DNA of 64,000 nucleotides from an uncultured Pelagibacteraceae bacterium (GCA_902578255.1 CACHCH010000004.1:1-64000); one strand, 5' to 3'; shown: positions 49,730 through 62,805, counted from the first letter of the stretch. Numbers and translations: made by a program. Notes: generated from the letters alone by a model not told the origin.

Positions 49730-50740
49730 ATGAATATAGCAATTGTAGGCGCAACAGGAAATGTTGGTAGAAAAATAATAGAAATTTTAGAAAAAAAAAA
49801 AATAAATATTGAAAATCTTTTTTTACTGGCTTCAAAAAAAAGTGAAGGAAAAAAATTAAATTATAATGGAAATGAACATACAGTAACTGATCTTGAAAAA
49901 TTTGATTTTTCCTCTGTAAAGATTGCTTTTTTTGCAGCAGGAAGTGGGGTAGCTGAAAAATGGGCTCATGTTGCTGCTGAAAAAACTATTGTTATAGACA
50001 ATTCAAAATATTTTAGAAAAGACCCTGATATTCCATTAATTGTTCCTGAAGTTAATTCAAAAAAATTATCTGATGTAAAAAATAAAAATATTATTGCTAA
50101 TGCTAATTGTTCAGTGATTCCAGTTGTTGTGGCTTTAAAACCTTTGCATGACTTGTACAATATAAATCGCATAGTTGCATCTACTTATCAGTCAGTATCT
50201 GGGGCAGGTAAATCAGCTATGGATGAATTATTATCTCAAACAGAGGATTATTTTCAAAATAAAGAAATATACTCAAAAAATTTTACTAAGCAGATAGCCT
50301 TTAATGCAATTCCTCATATTGATAGTTTTTTGGAAAATGGTTACACAAAAGAGGAACAAAAAACTACTGACGAAATTAAAAAAATTTTAGATAAAAAAAT
50401 TAAAGTAACTTCTACTTGTGTTAGGATACCTGTTCTTGTTTCTCACTGTATTAGTGCAAATGTAGAATTTAATAAAAAATGTGATTTGGATGAAATAAGA
50501 AAAGTTCTATCTACCTCCCCTGGGTGCAAGGTTATTGATGAACATCAGGATGGGGGCTATATAACACCAGTAGAGGCTGAGGATAAATTTGAAACTTTTA
50601 TTTCAAGAATAAGATTGGATGAGTCTCAAGAGAATACAATAAATTTGTGGATCGTATCAGACAATTTAGTTAAAGGGGCGGCATTGAACGCAGTACAAAT
50701 TGCTGAAAGTTTGATTACAAATGATTTTTATGGAAGATAA
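49730..50740 (+). CDS. asd: Aspartate-semialdehyde dehydrogenase
   Basis: IAIVGATGNVGRKI; NANCSVIPVVVALKPL catalytic Cys; STYQSVSGAGKSAMDEL. Confidence 0.96.
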   Translation: MNIAIVGATGNVGRKIIEILEKKKINIENLFLLASKKSEGKKLNYNGNEHTVTDLEKFDFSSVKIAFFAAGSGVAEKWAHVAAEKTIVIDNSKYFRKDPDIPLIVPEVNSKKLSDVKNKNIIANANCSVIPVVVALKPLHDLYNINRIVASTYQSVSGAGKSAMDELLSQTEDYFQNKEIYSKNFTKQIAFNAIPHIDSFLENGYTKEEQKTTDEIKKILDKKIKVTSTCVRIPVLVSHCISANVEFNKKCDLDEIRKVLSTSPGCKVIDEHQDGGYITPVEAEDKFETFISRIRLDESQENTINLWIVSDNLVKGAALNAVQIAESLITNDFYGR

Positions 50741-51113
50741 AAAACCACTATCACCACATATACAAATTTATAGATGGCATATCTCTTCATTGGTGTCTAT
50801 TTCTCATAGAATAACAGGTATAATTAATATTATAGCTATTACATTTATTTGTTTGTGGTCTGGCTGGTTAATTCTAGGAGAAGCAAATTACACTCTAATA
50901 AATTTTTTTCTTAATTCATTTTTTGGTAAATTTGTTGTTTTAGGTATCGTTTGGTCATTTAGTTTCCAAGTTTTGAGTGAAGTACGACATCTAATAATGG
51001 ATATGGGTTACGGTTTTGAATTACAAACAACTCGTATAACGGGCTTGCTTGTTATATTTGGTTCATTCCTGCTTACGGTAGTTATTTATTTAATTGGTAG
51101 AAATTTTTTTTAA
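50730..51113 (+). CDS. sdhC: Succinate dehydrogenase cytochrome b556 subunit
   Basis: RPLSPHxxIY-type PLSPHIQIYRWHISSLVSISHRITG; ATG 50730 preferred over 50721. Confidence 0.95.
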   Translation: MEDKKPLSPHIQIYRWHISSLVSISHRITGIINIIAITFICLWSGWLILGEANYTLINFFLNSFFGKFVVLGIVWSFSFQVLSEVRHLIMDMGYGFELQTTRITGLLVIFGSFLLTVVIYLIGRNFF

Positions 51114-51441
51114 TATGAATTTAGCAACAAAAAAATGGATTTTTACTAAAGTTTCATCAGTAATTTTATTACCTCTTATGCTTTGGTTTATATTAAGTTT
51201 TGTATCTATTTACGATCAAGGCTATTTGGAAATTTTAAATTTTTTTATCACCCCAATAAATAAATTTCTCTTTAGTTTATTTATTACATTTGCATTTTTT
51301 TTCTCATCTTTAACTATTAGTGAGGTTTTTGAGGATTATATTGCTAATGAAAAAATCAAAAATGTCGCAAACAGACTACTGTATATTTCTGCTATAGGTA
51401 TTTCATTTTTAACAATAATTATTATATTTAACCTAAAATAA
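51094..51441 (+). CDS. sdhD: Succinate dehydrogenase membrane anchor subunit; start may be 51115
   Basis: Three-TM small protein between sdhC and sdhA. Confidence 0.88.
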   Translation: MVEIFFNMNLATKKWIFTKVSSVILLPLMLWFILSFVSIYDQGYLEILNFFITPINKFLFSLFITFAFFFSSLTISEVFEDYIANEKIKNVANRLLYISAIGISFLTIIIIFNLK

Positions 51442-53216
51442 TGAGTTCATACAATATTATAGATCACGAATATGACGTTGTAGTCTTAGGTGCTGGTGGA
51501 TCAGGATTGAGAGCTGCCGTCGGTTTGAGTGAAGCAGGTTTAAAAACTGCATGTATTTCAAAAGTATTTCCAACTAGAAGTCATACTTCTGCAGCCCAAG
51601 GTGGGATTTCTGCTGCGCTTGGAAACATGGGTGAAGATGATTGGAGATGGCATATGTATGATACTGTTAAAGGAGCTGATTGGTTAGGAGATCAAGATAG
51701 CATTGAGTATCTTTGTAAGGAAGCACCTAAAGCAGTTTTAGAATTAGAAAAATATGGAGTTCCATTTAGTCGAACAGATGAGGGAAAAATTTATCAAAGA
51801 CCATTTGGCGGAATGACTAAAAATTATGGAAATGGAATAGTCCAGAGAACATGTGCAGCCGCAGATAGAACTGGACATGCAATATTACATACTCTTTATG
51901 GCCAAGCTTTGAAACACAACACAGAATTTTTTATAGAATATTTTGCATTAGATTTATTAATGAAAGATGGAGAGTGTAAAGGATTAATAGCTTGGAACTT
52001 AAATGATGGAACAATTCATCGATTTAGAGCTCATACAGTAATTATAGCAACAGGTGGATATGGAAAAGTTTATTATTCAGCAACTTCTGCGCATACTTGT
52101 ACAGGAGACGGAAATGCAATGGTATTGAGAGCAGGATTACCGTTACAAGATATGGAGTTTGTTCAATTTCACCCAACAGGTATTTACGGACACGGAACAT
52201 TAATTTCTGAAGGTGTTAGAGGAGAAGGAGGATATCTAGTAAACTCTAAAGGCGAAAGATTTATGGAAAGATATGCTCCAAATGCTAAAGATTTGGCATC
52301 AAGAGATGTTGTGAGTAGATCAATGTCGATAGAAATTAATGAGGGAAGAGGTGTAGGAAAAGATCAGGATCATGTTCATTTACATTTGAGTCATTTAGAT
52401 AAAAGTGTAATTGAAAATAGACTTCCAGGTATCACTGAAGCAGCAAGATTATTTGCAAACGTTGATGTAACTAAGGAACCAATCCCAGTTGTTCCTACCG
52501 TGCATTATAATATGGGTGGAATTCCAACTAATTATAAAGCAGAGGTTCTAACAGTAAATGGATCAGAAAAAACAGTGCCAGGCTTGATGGCAATTGGAGA
52601 AGCAGCATGTGTATCAGTTCACGGAGCAAATAGACTTGGATCAAATTCTTTAATTGATTTAGTTGTTTTTGGAAGAGCTGCAGCAAAAAGAGCAGCTGAA
52701 CTAATCAAACCAGGCGCACCTCATGAAGAAATTCCAGAGACAGAAACTCAGAAGTGTTTAGATAGATTTGATAAATTGAGAAATGCACAAGGAGATAATA
52801 GTACTGCAGAACTAAGATTAGCCATGCAAAAAACAATGCAGTCAAAATGTGCAGTATTTAGAACAGAAAAAAATTTAGAAGAAGGTGTTAACGAAATTAG
52901 AAAAACTTATGAAAGTATGGATTCAATTTCAGTTAAGGATAGATCTTTAGTTTTTAATACAGATTTAGTAGAAACCTTAGAGTTTGATAATTTAATTAGA
53001 CAGGCAGTAACCACAGTAGACTCTGCTTATCATAGAAAAGAGAGTAGAGGAGCTCATGCAAGAGAGGATTATCCTAACAGAGATGATAAAAAATTTATGC
53101 AGCACACACTTGCTTGGTGTGATGGAAAAGATACTAAAATAACATACAGACCTGTTCATAATTCAACATTGACTAATGAAGTCCAATATTTTCCACCTCA
53201 AGAAAGAGTTTATTAA
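51441..53216 (+). CDS. sdhA: Succinate dehydrogenase flavoprotein subunit
   Basis: [51 protein letters not shown]. Confidence 0.98.
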   Translation: MSSYNIIDHEYDVVVLGAGGSGLRAAVGLSEAGLKTACISKVFPTRSHTSAAQGGISAALGNMGEDDWRWHMYDTVKGADWLGDQDSIEYLCKEAPKAVLELEKYGVPFSRTDEGKIYQRPFGGMTKNYGNGIVQRTCAAADRTGHAILHTLYGQALKHNTEFFIEYFALDLLMKDGECKGLIAWNLNDGTIHRFRAHTVIIATGGYGKVYYSATSAHTCTGDGNAMVLRAGLPLQDMEFVQFHPTGIYGHGTLISEGVRGEGGYLVNSKGERFMERYAPNAKDLASRDVVSRSMSIEINEGRGVGKDQDHVHLHLSHLDKSVIENRLPGITEAARLFANVDVTKEPIPVVPTVHYNMGGIPTNYKAEVLTVNGSEKTVPGLMAIGEAACVSVHGANRLGSNSLIDLVVFGRAAAKRAAELIKPGAPHEEIPETETQKCLDRFDKLRNAQGDNSTAELRLAMQKTMQSKCAVFRTEKNLEEGVNEIRKTYESMDSISVKDRSLVFNTDLVETLEFDNLIRQAVTTVDSAYHRKESRGAHAREDYPNRDDKKFMQHTLAWCDGKDTKITYRPVHNSTLTNEVQYFPPQERVY

Positions 53217-53995
53217 TGGCTCAAATAAGTTTACCTAAAAATTCTGAGGTAAATAAAGGGAAATATTTCAAAGATAAGACAGGGTCAAAAAATATTCGTA
53301 AAGTTAATGTTTATAGATGGGATCCATCTACAGAGGAAAATCCAAGGATTGATACTTACGAAGTTGATATGGACAATTGTCCTTCAAAAGTTTTAGACAT
53401 TTTAAACAAAATTAAAAATGAAATAGATCCAACTCTGGCATATAGAAGGTCGTGCGCTCATGGTGTTTGTGGTTCATGTGCAATGAACATGGGAGGTAAA
53501 AATGGTCTTGCTTGTACAAAACCTCATGCTGAAATAGATGGTGATATAGACATTTATCCTTTGCCTCATTTAAAAGTGAAGAGAGATTTAATAGGTGACT
53601 TAGATGGTCTTTATAAACAGTACCAGTCTATTGAGCCTTGGTTAAAAAATAATTCATCTAAAGATACAACTGAGATTTTTCAATCAAAAGAAGATAGAGC
53701 AAAATTAGATGGTGCATATGAATGTATAATGTGTGCATGTTGTTCTACTTCGTGCCCTAGTTATTGGTGGAATGGAGATAAATATTTAGGACCCGCTGTG
53801 CTTTTGCAGGCTTATAGATGGATTGTTGATAGTCGAGATGACGAAAGAAAAGCAAGATTAAAAAAAGTTGCTGATGAACTAAAACTTTATAGATGTCATA
53901 CTATTCTAAATTGTACTAGTGCTTGTCCTAAAGGGCTAAATCCAGCAAAAGCAATTGCTGAAATCAAGAAAATGTTAGCTACAGCTAATGTTTAA
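53216..53995 (+). CDS. sdhB: Succinate dehydrogenase iron-sulfur subunit
   Basis: [43 protein letters not shown]. Confidence 0.98.
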   Translation: MAQISLPKNSEVNKGKYFKDKTGSKNIRKVNVYRWDPSTEENPRIDTYEVDMDNCPSKVLDILNKIKNEIDPTLAYRRSCAHGVCGSCAMNMGGKNGLACTKPHAEIDGDIDIYPLPHLKVKRDLIGDLDGLYKQYQSIEPWLKNNSSKDTTEIFQSKEDRAKLDGAYECIMCACCSTSCPSYWWNGDKYLGPAVLLQAYRWIVDSRDDERKARLKKVADELKLYRCHTILNCTSACPKGLNPAKAIAEIKKMLATANV

Positions 53996-54025
53996 ATAGA
54001 CTAATAAGTATTTTTGTTTTAAAAG

Positions 54026-55528
54026 ATGCTTCTCATGAAGTTAATTGAACACTTTGTTGGCGGAAAATTATTTTCAGGTTCTTCTGACAGAAAAGGTAAA
54101 GTTTTTAATCCAGCTACAGGTGAACAAGAATCTGAGGTTAAGTTAGCGTCGAAATCAGATTTAAATCAAGCAGTTGGAATTGCCAAAAAAGCTTTTGAAA
54201 CATGGTCTTTAAAGCCAGCTCTTCAAAGAGCAAGAGTAATGTTTAAATTTAAAGAATTAATTGAAAAAAATTCTGATGAGTTGACAAAACTAATTGTTTC
54301 TGAACATGGAAAAGTTTTTGAAGATGCCAGGGGTTCTTTAACAAGAGGACTTGAAGTTGTTGAATTTGCTTGTGGAATACCTCATTTATTAAAAGGTGAA
54401 TTTTCTGAAAATGTTGGCACAAATGTTGATAGTTGGTCAATGAGACAACCTTTAGGGGTGGTTGCAGGAATTACCCCATTTAATTTTCCTGCCATGGTTC
54501 CAATGTGGATGTTTCCAATTGCAATCGCATGTGGGAATACATTTATTTTAAAACCATCTGAAAAGGATCCTTCATGCTCTATTATGTTAGCTCAATTGCT
54601 TACAGAAGCAGGTCTTCCAGATGGCGTGTTTAATGTAGTGAATGGTGACAAAGAATCTGTAGATGCAATATTGGAGAACTCAGATATTAAAGCAGTAAGC
54701 TTTGTAGGCTCAACTCCAATTGCAAAATATATTTATGAAAATTCAGCTAAAAATGAAAAGAGAGTTCAAGCACTAGGTGGTGCTAAAAATCATTTGGTGG
54801 TAATGCCAGATTGTGATTTAGATGGAGCAGTTAACGGTTTAATGGGTGCAGCTTATGGTTCTGCAGGTGAAAGATGTATGGCCCAATCAGTTGCGGTTGC
54901 TGTTGGAGATATTGGAGATGAGCTTGTTTCAAGATTATCTAAAAAAGCTGAAGCTTTAAAAGTTGGCCCTGGAATGGATAAAGCATCTGAAATGGGTCCT
55001 TTGGTCACAAAAGAACACCTAGAAAGAGTTAAAGGATATGTAGACTTAGGTGTTAAAGAAGGTGCTAAACTAGTTGTTGATGGAAGAGATCTTAAACTTC
55101 AAGGTTATGAGAATGGATTTTATATTGGTGGTTGTTTATTTGATCATGTCAATAAAGATATGAGAATATACAAAGAGGAAATATTTGGCCCAGTATTATC
55201 AGTTGTAAGAGTTAAAACTTTTGAAGAGGCTGCAAAATTAATAAACGATCATGAATATGGAAATGGAGTAAGTATTTATACTAGAGATGGAGATGCTGGA
55301 AGAACATTCGCTAGCAATATTCAAGTAGGTATGGTCGGTATTAACGTACCCATACCAGTGCCGATGGCCTTTCATAGTTTTGGGGGCTGGAAAAGATCTT
55401 TATTTGGAGATAGTGCAATGCACGGTATGGAAGGAATAAAATTTTATACAAAACTTAAAACAGTAACATCTAGGTGGCCTTCTGGTATCCGTTCAAATGC
55501 GGAATTTGTAATGCCAACAATGAAATAA
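54026..55528 (+). CDS. mmsA: Methylmalonate-semialdehyde dehydrogenase (CoA-acylating)
   Basis: [45 protein letters not shown]; start may be 54035. Confidence 0.93.
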   Translation: MLLMKLIEHFVGGKLFSGSSDRKGKVFNPATGEQESEVKLASKSDLNQAVGIAKKAFETWSLKPALQRARVMFKFKELIEKNSDELTKLIVSEHGKVFEDARGSLTRGLEVVEFACGIPHLLKGEFSENVGTNVDSWSMRQPLGVVAGITPFNFPAMVPMWMFPIAIACGNTFILKPSEKDPSCSIMLAQLLTEAGLPDGVFNVVNGDKESVDAILENSDIKAVSFVGSTPIAKYIYENSAKNEKRVQALGGAKNHLVVMPDCDLDGAVNGLMGAAYGSAGERCMAQSVAVAVGDIGDELVSRLSKKAEALKVGPGMDKASEMGPLVTKEHLERVKGYVDLGVKEGAKLVVDGRDLKLQGYENGFYIGGCLFDHVNKDMRIYKEEIFGPVLSVVRVKTFEEAAKLINDHEYGNGVSIYTRDGDAGRTFASNIQVGMVGINVPIPVPMAFHSFGGWKRSLFGDSAMHGMEGIKFYTKLKTVTSRWPSGIRSNAEFVMPTMK

Positions 55529-55538
55529 AAGGAAAATA

Positions 55539-56501
55539 ATGACAAAAATATCTTTGATTGGCGCAGGCCAAATTGGTGGAACTCTTGCTCACTTAATTGG
55601 TACAAAAGAATTAGTAAATGAAGTAGTGTTATTTGATGTAGCGAGCGGTATTGCAAAAGGAAAAGCTTTAGATATAGCCCAATCTTCATCTGTAGATGGT
55701 TTTAATGTTAAATTTTCAGGTACTGATAATTACAAAGATATTAAGGACTCTGATGTAATAATTATTACTGCAGGTGTACCTAGAAAACCAGGAATGAGTA
55801 GGGATGATTTACTAGGAATAAATTTAAAAATTATTAAACAAGTGGCTGAAGGAGTTAAACAAAACGCCCCAAATGCTTTTGTTATATGTATTACTAATCC
55901 ATTAGACGTGATGGTTATGGCATTTCAAAAATTTTCTAGTTTACCAGCTAATAAAGTTGTGGGCATGGCAGGTATTTTGGATAGTTCTAGATTTAAATTA
56001 TTTTTATCTCTAGAATTAAAAGTACCAGTTAAAGAGATTGAAGCGATGGTGATGGGTGGACATGGTGATACAATGGTTCCTATGCCTAGATTTACAAAAG
56101 TCTCTGGCCGACCTTTACTTGATTTAGTCAAAGATGGAAAAATATCTCAAGAAAGACTTGAAGAAATAAATCAACGAACAAGAGATGGAGGAGCTGAGAT
56201 AGTTAAGTTTTTAGAGAAAGGTTCTGCATTCTATGCTCCTGCAGCATCAGGTGTTCAAATGGCTGAAGCATATTTAAATGATCAAAAAAAATTATTACCA
56301 TGTGCTGTCCAATTAAATGGAGAGTACAGTGTAAATAATGTTTATGCTGGAGTGCCAGTTATCATTGGAAAAAGTGGCGTTGAAAAAATTGAGGAAGTCA
56401 GTTTAGATGATAATGAGAAAAAAGAGTTTATGCATTCAATAGATGCAGTAAAAGCTCTTTGGGAAGCTGCATCAAAAATAGATCCTGATCTTACCAAATA
56501 A
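55539..56501 (+). CDS. mdh: Malate dehydrogenase
   Basis: [49 protein letters not shown]. Confidence 0.97.
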   Translation: MTKISLIGAGQIGGTLAHLIGTKELVNEVVLFDVASGIAKGKALDIAQSSSVDGFNVKFSGTDNYKDIKDSDVIIITAGVPRKPGMSRDDLLGINLKIIKQVAEGVKQNAPNAFVICITNPLDVMVMAFQKFSSLPANKVVGMAGILDSSRFKLFLSLELKVPVKEIEAMVMGGHGDTMVPMPRFTKVSGRPLLDLVKDGKISQERLEEINQRTRDGGAEIVKFLEKGSAFYAPAASGVQMAEAYLNDQKKLLPCAVQLNGEYSVNNVYAGVPVIIGKSGVEKIEEVSLDDNEKKEFMHSIDAVKALWEAASKIDPDLTK

Positions 56502-56503
56502 AA

Positions 56504-57664
56504 ATGAATATACACGAGCATCAAGCCAAACAAATCTTAAAAAAATATGGTGCATTAGTCCCAGAAGGAGTATTTGCTTTAAACATTGAGGAACTGCTTG
56601 AGAAAGTAAAATCACTGAAAACTGAAAAATACGTTCTCAAAGCACAAATACATGCTGGTGGAAGAGGAAAAGCTGGAGGTGTAAAAATTTTAAATACAAT
56701 TGATGAGCTAGAATTAGCAGCTAAAGAGTTGCTCGGTAAAACACTTATTACACATCAAACAGGCCCAGAAGGAAGAGAAGTTAAAAGATTATATGTTGAA
56801 GAGTCCTCAAACATAGAAAAGGAATTTTATTTATCGTGTCTTGTGGATAGAGCTAGTTCAAAAATTGCCTTCATATCAAGTGATCAAGGAGGCATGGATA
56901 TTGAGGAAGTTGCGAGTAAAACACCAAAAAAAATTTTAACTACAAAAGTTGATATTAATGAAGAAATTTCAAATACTGATTGTGAAAAAATTATAGAAAT
57001 TTTTGATTTAAATAATGATGTAAAAAACCAAGCTATAAATTTGATCAAATCAATTTATAAAATGTTTATAAGCACTGATGCTAATATGGTTGAGGTCAAT
57101 CCTTTGATTTTGACTAAAGATGAAAAAATAGTTTGTTTAGATGCAAAAGTAAATTTTGACTCAAATGCCTTGTTCAGACATCCTGAAATTGTTGAGCTTA
57201 GAGACCTTAATGAGGAAGACTCAACAGAAATTGAGGCAAGCAAACATGACCTCGCTTATATAAAATTAGATGGAAGCATAGGCTGTATGGTCAATGGAGC
57301 AGGATTAGCAATGGCTACAATGGATATAATAAAATTATATGGAAAGGAGCCTGCCAATTTTTTAGATGTGGGAGGTGGCGCATCAAAAGAAAAAGTTTCT
57401 GCAGCTTTAAAAATTATTCTTTCTGATAAGAATGTTAAAGGTATCTTAATTAATATTTTTGGAGGAATTATGAGATGTGATGTGCTGGCACAAGGGGTAG
57501 TAGACGCTGCTAAGGAGGTAAATATTAGTGTTCCTTTAGTGGTTAGACTTGCAGGTACAAATTTTAAGCAAGGTAAAGAAATACTCGATAGTTCTGGTTT
57601 GAAGTTAATATCAGCAGAAAATCTAGATGATGCTGCTAAAAAAATTGTTGAGGCGATAAAATAA
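56504..57664 (+). CDS. sucC: Succinyl-CoA synthetase beta subunit
   Basis: MNIHEHQAKQILKKYG; KAQIHAGGRGKAGGVK; INIFGGIMRCDVLAQG. Confidence 0.98.
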   Translation: MNIHEHQAKQILKKYGALVPEGVFALNIEELLEKVKSLKTEKYVLKAQIHAGGRGKAGGVKILNTIDELELAAKELLGKTLITHQTGPEGREVKRLYVEESSNIEKEFYLSCLVDRASSKIAFISSDQGGMDIEEVASKTPKKILTTKVDINEEISNTDCEKIIEIFDLNNDVKNQAINLIKSIYKMFISTDANMVEVNPLILTKDEKIVCLDAKVNFDSNALFRHPEIVELRDLNEEDSTEIEASKHDLAYIKLDGSIGCMVNGAGLAMATMDIIKLYGKEPANFLDVGGGASKEKVSAALKIILSDKNVKGILINIFGGIMRCDVLAQGVVDAAKEVNISVPLVVRLAGTNFKQGKEILDSSGLKLISAENLDDAAKKIVEAIK

Positions 57665-58540
57665 ATGTCAGTATTAGTAAACAAAAATACAAAAGTTATT
57701 TGTCAGGGCTTCACAGGATCTCATGGCACATTCCACTCTGAACAAGCAATAAAGTATGGGACAAATCTTGTAGGTGGAGTAACCCCTAAAAAAGGAGGCC
57801 AAAAACATTTAGAAAGACCAGTTTTCAATACAGTGTTGGAGGCAAAAAATGAGGTAGGTGCAGACGCCACTATGATCTATGTTCCAGCAAAATTTGCAGC
57901 TGCTGCAATCATTGAAGCAATAGATGCTTCAATAGATCTTATTGTTTGTATTACAGAAGGCATTCCAGTTCAGGATATGCTTAAAGTAAGACAAAGTTTA
58001 GCTAACTCAAATAGTCGTCTTATTGGGCCAAACTGCCCAGGAATAATTACACCTGATGAATGTAAAATTGGAATAATGCCTGGAAATATTCATAAAAGAG
58101 GTTCGGTTGGTATCGTTTCTAGATCAGGAACACTAACTTATGAGGCAGTAGCACAAACTACTGAAAATGGACTGGGTCAATCAACTTGTATTGGCATTGG
58201 AGGAGATCCAATCAACGGTACAAATTTTATAGATTGTTTAGATTTATTTTTAAATGATGATGAGACAGAGTCGATTTTAATGATTGGTGAAATAGGGGGT
58301 ACAGCAGAGGAAGAGGCTTCAGAATTTATCAAAAATCATAAAATTAAAAAACCTATAGTTGGATTTATAGCAGGAATTACAGCTCCGCCAGGTCGAAGAA
58401 TGGGTCATGCAGGGGCTATTATTTCTGGAGGCAAAGGTGGGGCAAAAGACAAAATAAAAAAGATGGAAGAATGTGGGATTACAGTTGCAGAATCACCATC
58501 AATTATTGGAAAAACATTGTTTAATAAACTGTCTAATTGA
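57665..58540 (+). CDS. sucD: Succinyl-CoA synthetase alpha subunit
   Basis: [53 protein letters not shown]. Confidence 0.98.
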   Translation: MSVLVNKNTKVICQGFTGSHGTFHSEQAIKYGTNLVGGVTPKKGGQKHLERPVFNTVLEAKNEVGADATMIYVPAKFAAAAIIEAIDASIDLIVCITEGIPVQDMLKVRQSLANSNSRLIGPNCPGIITPDECKIGIMPGNIHKRGSVGIVSRSGTLTYEAVAQTTENGLGQSTCIGIGGDPINGTNFIDCLDLFLNDDETESILMIGEIGGTAEEEASEFIKNHKIKKPIVGFIAGITAPPGRRMGHAGAIISGGKGGAKDKIKKMEECGITVAESPSIIGKTLFNKLSN

Positions 58541-58575
58541 AAAATACTATTAGAAGGATATATTAAGTAAAAAAG

Positions 58576-61494
58576 ATGTCTTCATCAAAAAATCTTGAAT
58601 TTGAAAAAACTTCATTCTTAAATAAGTCTAATAGTGCATTTATTGAACAAATGTATCTTAAGTTTATCAATAAAGATCCTGAATTACCTGAGAGCTGGGT
58701 AAATTATTTTGAGGGTATAGGCGAAGAGATAAAAGTTATTGCTTCAGAAATAAATGGGCCATCTTGGGGGCCTTCAAAAGTAAAAATAGATATTGATGAA
58801 TTACAAAAAAAAATAGAGATAGAGGATAACAATAAAGTAAATAATGAAAAAATAGATTCATCAGAAAAATTCAATTTTCAATTACTTGCAGACTCTAACA
58901 AAGATTCCATAAGTGCTGTTGCCTTAATACGTGCTTATAGATTGAGAGGACATTTATTAGCAAATTTAGATCCACTAGAAATGAGAGAATCTGAGTATCT
59001 TGATGAATTACATCCTGAATTTTATGGTTTTAAAAAACAGAATTATGAAAAGAAAATTTTCTTAAATGGAGTAATTAATAAAAAATATGCAAATATTAGA
59101 GAAATACTAAAATTTTTAAAAAAAACATATTGTGGAAATATTGGTTATGAGTTTATGCATGTTTCAAATCCAGTTGAGAGAAAATGGTTTAGAGACAGAA
59201 TAGAGCAAGATCAAAATGCTTTAAATTTTACGAAGAATGGTAAAGAGGCGATACTAAATAAACTTGTACAAGCAGAAGGTTTTGAAAAATTTTTAGCTAC
59301 TAAATATGTTGGTACAAAAAGATTTGGTCTTGATGGAGGTGAAAGTTTAATACCAGCTCTTGAGCAAATAATTAAAATTGGTGGGCAAAATCAGATTAAA
59401 GAAGTTAAAATTGGAATGTCTCATAGAGGTAGACTTAATGTTTTGGCAAATGTGTTACAAAAATCATATAAAAGGATATTTAATGAATTTGCAGGGGAAG
59501 TAAGCTCAGATTCTGAGGAAAGTGCAGGAGATGTAAAATACCATCTTGGTGCATCTTCAGATAGGCAGTTTGATGGAAACTCTGTTCACGTAAGTTTAAC
59601 AGATAATCCCTCTCACCTAGAAGCTGTCAATCCAGTAGTTTTAGGACAAACAAGAGCAAAGCAATTTTTTCATAAAGATAAAGAAAGAAATAAAGTTATA
59701 CCTATTCTTATTCATGGAGATGCTGCTTTTGCTGGCCAAGGAGTGGTAGCAGAATGTTTTGCTATGTCAGGACTTCCTGGCCATAATACAGGCGGCACCA
59801 TTCATATTATAGTAAATAATCAAATTGGTTTCACTACTAGTCCAAGATTTGCCAGGTCGTCACCATACCCATCAGATGTTGCAAAAATGGTTGAAGCCCC
59901 AATTCTTCATGTGAACGGAGACGACCCAGAAGCAGTTGTTTATGCGACTAGAATTGCTACTGAATTTAGACTGAAGTTTAATAGAGATGTTGTAGTCGAC
60001 CTAATTTGTTATAGAAGATTTGGACATAACGAAGGGGATGAACCTTCATTTACTCAGCCATTGATGTATAAAAAAATTAGAGCACATCCGAGTGTTTATA
60101 AGATATATGGAAATAAGTTAGTTAATGAAAACTCAATTACCCAAAAACTTTTAGATCAAAATGTTAAAGGATTTAAAGATTTATTGGACGAACAATATAA
60201 AAGTGCAAAAGATTATAAACCTAAAATAGAATGGTTTGAGGGCTCATGGTCTAGATACAAACCATCCAAAGGCAAAGATAAAAGAGGTGTAACTGGTTTT
60301 GATGAACACAAACTTAAAGAGATATCAGATAGAGTCAATACCATACCTGCAGAAATTAATATTCATAAAACTATTTCTAAAATTTTGAATATTAGAAAAA
60401 ACTCAGTAGATAAAGGTTTTGATATTGATTGGTCTACAGCAGAAGCGCTAGCTTTTGGTTCTTTACTTGAAGAGGGTTACCCTGTTAGGCTCGTTGGTCA
60501 AGACTCTGGTAGAGGAACATTTAGTCAAAGACATTCAGTTTTAAGAGATCAGATTGATAATTCTAGGTATATTCCATTAAACAATATTTCAAGTAAACAA
60601 AAAAAATTTGAAGTCGTTGATAGTTTTTTATCTGAACTTGCTGTTTTAGGATTTGAATATGGATATAGTTTAGTGGAACCCAATACATTAACATTGTGGG
60701 AAGCTCAATTTGGAGATTTTGCTAACGGTGCACAAGTTGTAATTGATCAATTTATAGCATCAGGAGAAAGAAAGTGGAATAGAGCTTCTGGATTAGTGAT
60801 GTTATTACCTCATGCCTATGAAGGACAAGGGCCAGAACATTCTTCTGCAAGATTAGAAAGATTTTTACAACTTTGTTCAAATGATAATATGCAAGTATTA
60901 AACTGTACTACCCCTGCCAATTATTTTCATGCTTTACGAAGACAAATGCATAGAGATTTTAGAAAGCCATTAATAATTATGACACCAAAATCTTTACTAA
61001 GAAATAAGTTCTGTGTTTCAAATTTAAAAGATTTTAATAAAGAAAATACTTTTCATAGAATATTATGGGATCATGCAATTGATCCAAAAGTAGATGGTTT
61101 TATTGAGCTAAAAGATAGCTCAAAGATAAAAAAAGTAATTTTATGTTCTGGTAAAATATATTTTGATCTTTTGGATGCCAGAGAAAAACTAAAAAAAGAT
61201 AATGTTATAATTTTTAGAATTGAACAATTATATCCTTTTCCTGCAAAAGCTCTTGTAAATGAGTTAAAACCATACGTAAAAAATGCTAATTTTTTTTGGT
61301 GCCAAGAGGAGCCTAAAAATATGGGCGCCTGGTTTTCAGTTAGAGATTATATCCAATGGACATTAGATAGTTTAAAGGCTAATAATAACAAAATTTCTTA
61401 TATAGGAAGAAGCCCAGATGCAAGTCCAGCAACCGGATATGCCAAAAGGCACAATTCTCAACAACAAGAAATAATAAATAAGGTTTTTGAATAA
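58576..61494 (+). CDS. sucA: 2-oxoglutarate dehydrogenase E1 component
   Basis: IGMSHRGRLNVLANVL; HGDAAFAGQGVVAECF; YEGQGPEHSSARLERFLQL. Confidence 0.98.
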   Translation: MSSSKNLEFEKTSFLNKSNSAFIEQMYLKFINKDPELPESWVNYFEGIGEEIKVIASEINGPSWGPSKVKIDIDELQKKIEIEDNNKVNNEKIDSSEKFNFQLLADSNKDSISAVALIRAYRLRGHLLANLDPLEMRESEYLDELHPEFYGFKKQNYEKKIFLNGVINKKYANIREILKFLKKTYCGNIGYEFMHVSNPVERKWFRDRIEQDQNALNFTKNGKEAILNKLVQAEGFEKFLATKYVGTKRFGLDGGESLIPALEQIIKIGGQNQIKEVKIGMSHRGRLNVLANVLQKSYKRIFNEFAGEVSSDSEESAGDVKYHLGASSDRQFDGNSVHVSLTDNPSHLEAVNPVVLGQTRAKQFFHKDKERNKVIPILIHGDAAFAGQGVVAECFAMSGLPGHNTGGTIHIIVNNQIGFTTSPRFARSSPYPSDVAKMVEAPILHVNGDDPEAVVYATRIATEFRLKFNRDVVVDLICYRRFGHNEGDEPSFTQPLMYKKIRAHPSVYKIYGNKLVNENSITQKLLDQNVKGFKDLLDEQYKSAKDYKPKIEWFEGSWSRYKPSKGKDKRGVTGFDEHKLKEISDRVNTIPAEINIHKTISKILNIRKNSVDKGFDIDWSTAEALAFGSLLEEGYPVRLVGQDSGRGTFSQRHSVLRDQIDNSRYIPLNNISSKQKKFEVVDSFLSELAVLGFEYGYSLVEPNTLTLWEAQFGDFANGAQVVIDQFIASGERKWNRASGLVMLLPHAYEGQGPEHSSARLERFLQLCSNDNMQVLNCTTPANYFHALRRQMHRDFRKPLIIMTPKSLLRNKFCVSNLKDFNKENTFHRILWDHAIDPKVDGFIELKDSSKIKKVILCSGKIYFDLLDAREKLKKDNVIIFRIEQLYPFPAKALVNELKPYVKNANFFWCQEEPKNMGAWFSVRDYIQWTLDSLKANNNKISYIGRSPDASPATGYAKRHNSQQQEIINKVFE

Positions 61495-61500
61495 ATTGTA

Positions 61501-62805
61501 ATGAGTGAAAAAATTGTAGTTCCTGCACTTGGTGAGAGTATAACCGAAGCAACAGTGGCCAAATGGTTAAAAAATACAGGAGATTCTGTTGATGCAGACG
61601 AACCAATAGTTGAACTTGAAACAGATAAAGTAAATTTAGAAGTCCCCTCTCCAATAAAAGGAGTATTAACTGAAATAAATTCTAAAGACGGGTCTGTAGT
61701 GGAAGTGGGAGCTTTACTAGGTTCTGTTTCTGAAAATGGGAGTGGCGTCAAACCCACTCCTACAAATAATGAGGAAGTTAAAAAACAAGAGATCGAACCT
61801 AGTGAAAATAACGTTATTAAATTAGACCCAATTAAAAAAGAGCCTAAAGTTTTTGAGGAGACTTTGAAAGTAGACGAGCAAATTGAAAAACCTTTAGTAT
61901 TATCTGATGAAGTTGTTGATCAAGCACCAACAATTAACAATACTCAGAGCCAAACACTGTCACCAGCTGTTCGTAAAATTGTTGCTGAAAATAAAATAGA
62001 CCTAGCTACAGTTCAAGGTTCTGGAAAAGATGGGCGAGTTCTTAAAGGTGACTTGATAAGTATGATGGGAGTAAATCCAAAACCTTCAGAGAGAAAAATT
62101 CAATATGGTCAAGAAGAAAGAATCAAGATGACCAGACTTAGACAAACTATTGCTAAAAGATTAAAGCAAGCTCAAGAAAATGCAGCCTTACTAACAACAT
62201 TCAACGAAGTCGACATGACAAGTATTATGCAAATGAGAAAAGAAAATCAGGAAGATTTTCAATCTAGATATAATATTAAACTTGGCTTTATGTCATTTTT
62301 TGTAAAAGCATGCGTTGTTGCTTTAAAGAATTTTCCAGCAGTAAATGCAGAAATCGATGGGGATGAAATAATTTACAAAAATTATTATAATATTAGTTTT
62401 GCGGTTGGAACTGATAAAGGTTTAGTAGTACCAGTTTTAAGAAATGCAGATGAGTTATCTTTTGCAGATATTGAAAAAAATATTAAAGAAATTTCTGAAA
62501 AAGCGAAGGATGGAAAATTGGCAATTGAGGATCTTCAAGGAGGAACATTCACAATAAGTAATGGTGGAGTTTATGGTTCTATGCTTTCAACACCTATATT
62601 GAACCTTCCACAATCTGGTGTTCTAGGAATGCATAATATTGTTGAAAGACCTGCTGTTGTTGATGGAGAAATTAAAATAAGACCAATAATGTATTTAGCT
62701 TTGTCGTATGATCATAGAATTATTGATGGTAAAGAGTCAGTGTCATTTCTTAAAACGATAAAGGAAAATTTAGAGGACCCGAGAAGGTTGTTTTTGGATA
62801 TTTAG
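61501..62805 (+). CDS. sucB: Dihydrolipoyl succinyltransferase (E2)
   Basis: [28 protein letters not shown] lipoyl site; [18 protein letters not shown]. Confidence 0.97.
   Translation: MSEKIVVPALGESITEATVAKWLKNTGDSVDADEPIVELETDKVNLEVPSPIKGVLTEINSKDGSVVEVGALLGSVSENGSGVKPTPTNNEEVKKQEIEPSENNVIKLDPIKKEPKVFEETLKVDEQIEKPLVLSDEVVDQAPTINNTQSQTLSPAVRKIVAENKIDLATVQGSGKDGRVLKGDLISMMGVNPKPSERKIQYGQEERIKMTRLRQTIAKRLKQAQENAALLTTFNEVDMTSIMQMRKENQEDFQSRYNIKLGFMSFFVKACVVALKNFPAVNAEIDGDEIIYKNYYNISFAVGTDKGLVVPVLRNADELSFADIEKNIKEISEKAKDGKLAIEDLQGGTFTISNGGVYGSMLSTPILNLPQSGVLGMHNIVERPAVVDGEIKIRPIMYLALSYDHRIIDGKESVSFLKTIKENLEDPRRLFLDI

Noticed and set aside
57256-57684. Minus-strand 142-aa ORF
   Set aside because: Shadow ORF antisense to sucC; the sense frame is an unambiguous sucC.
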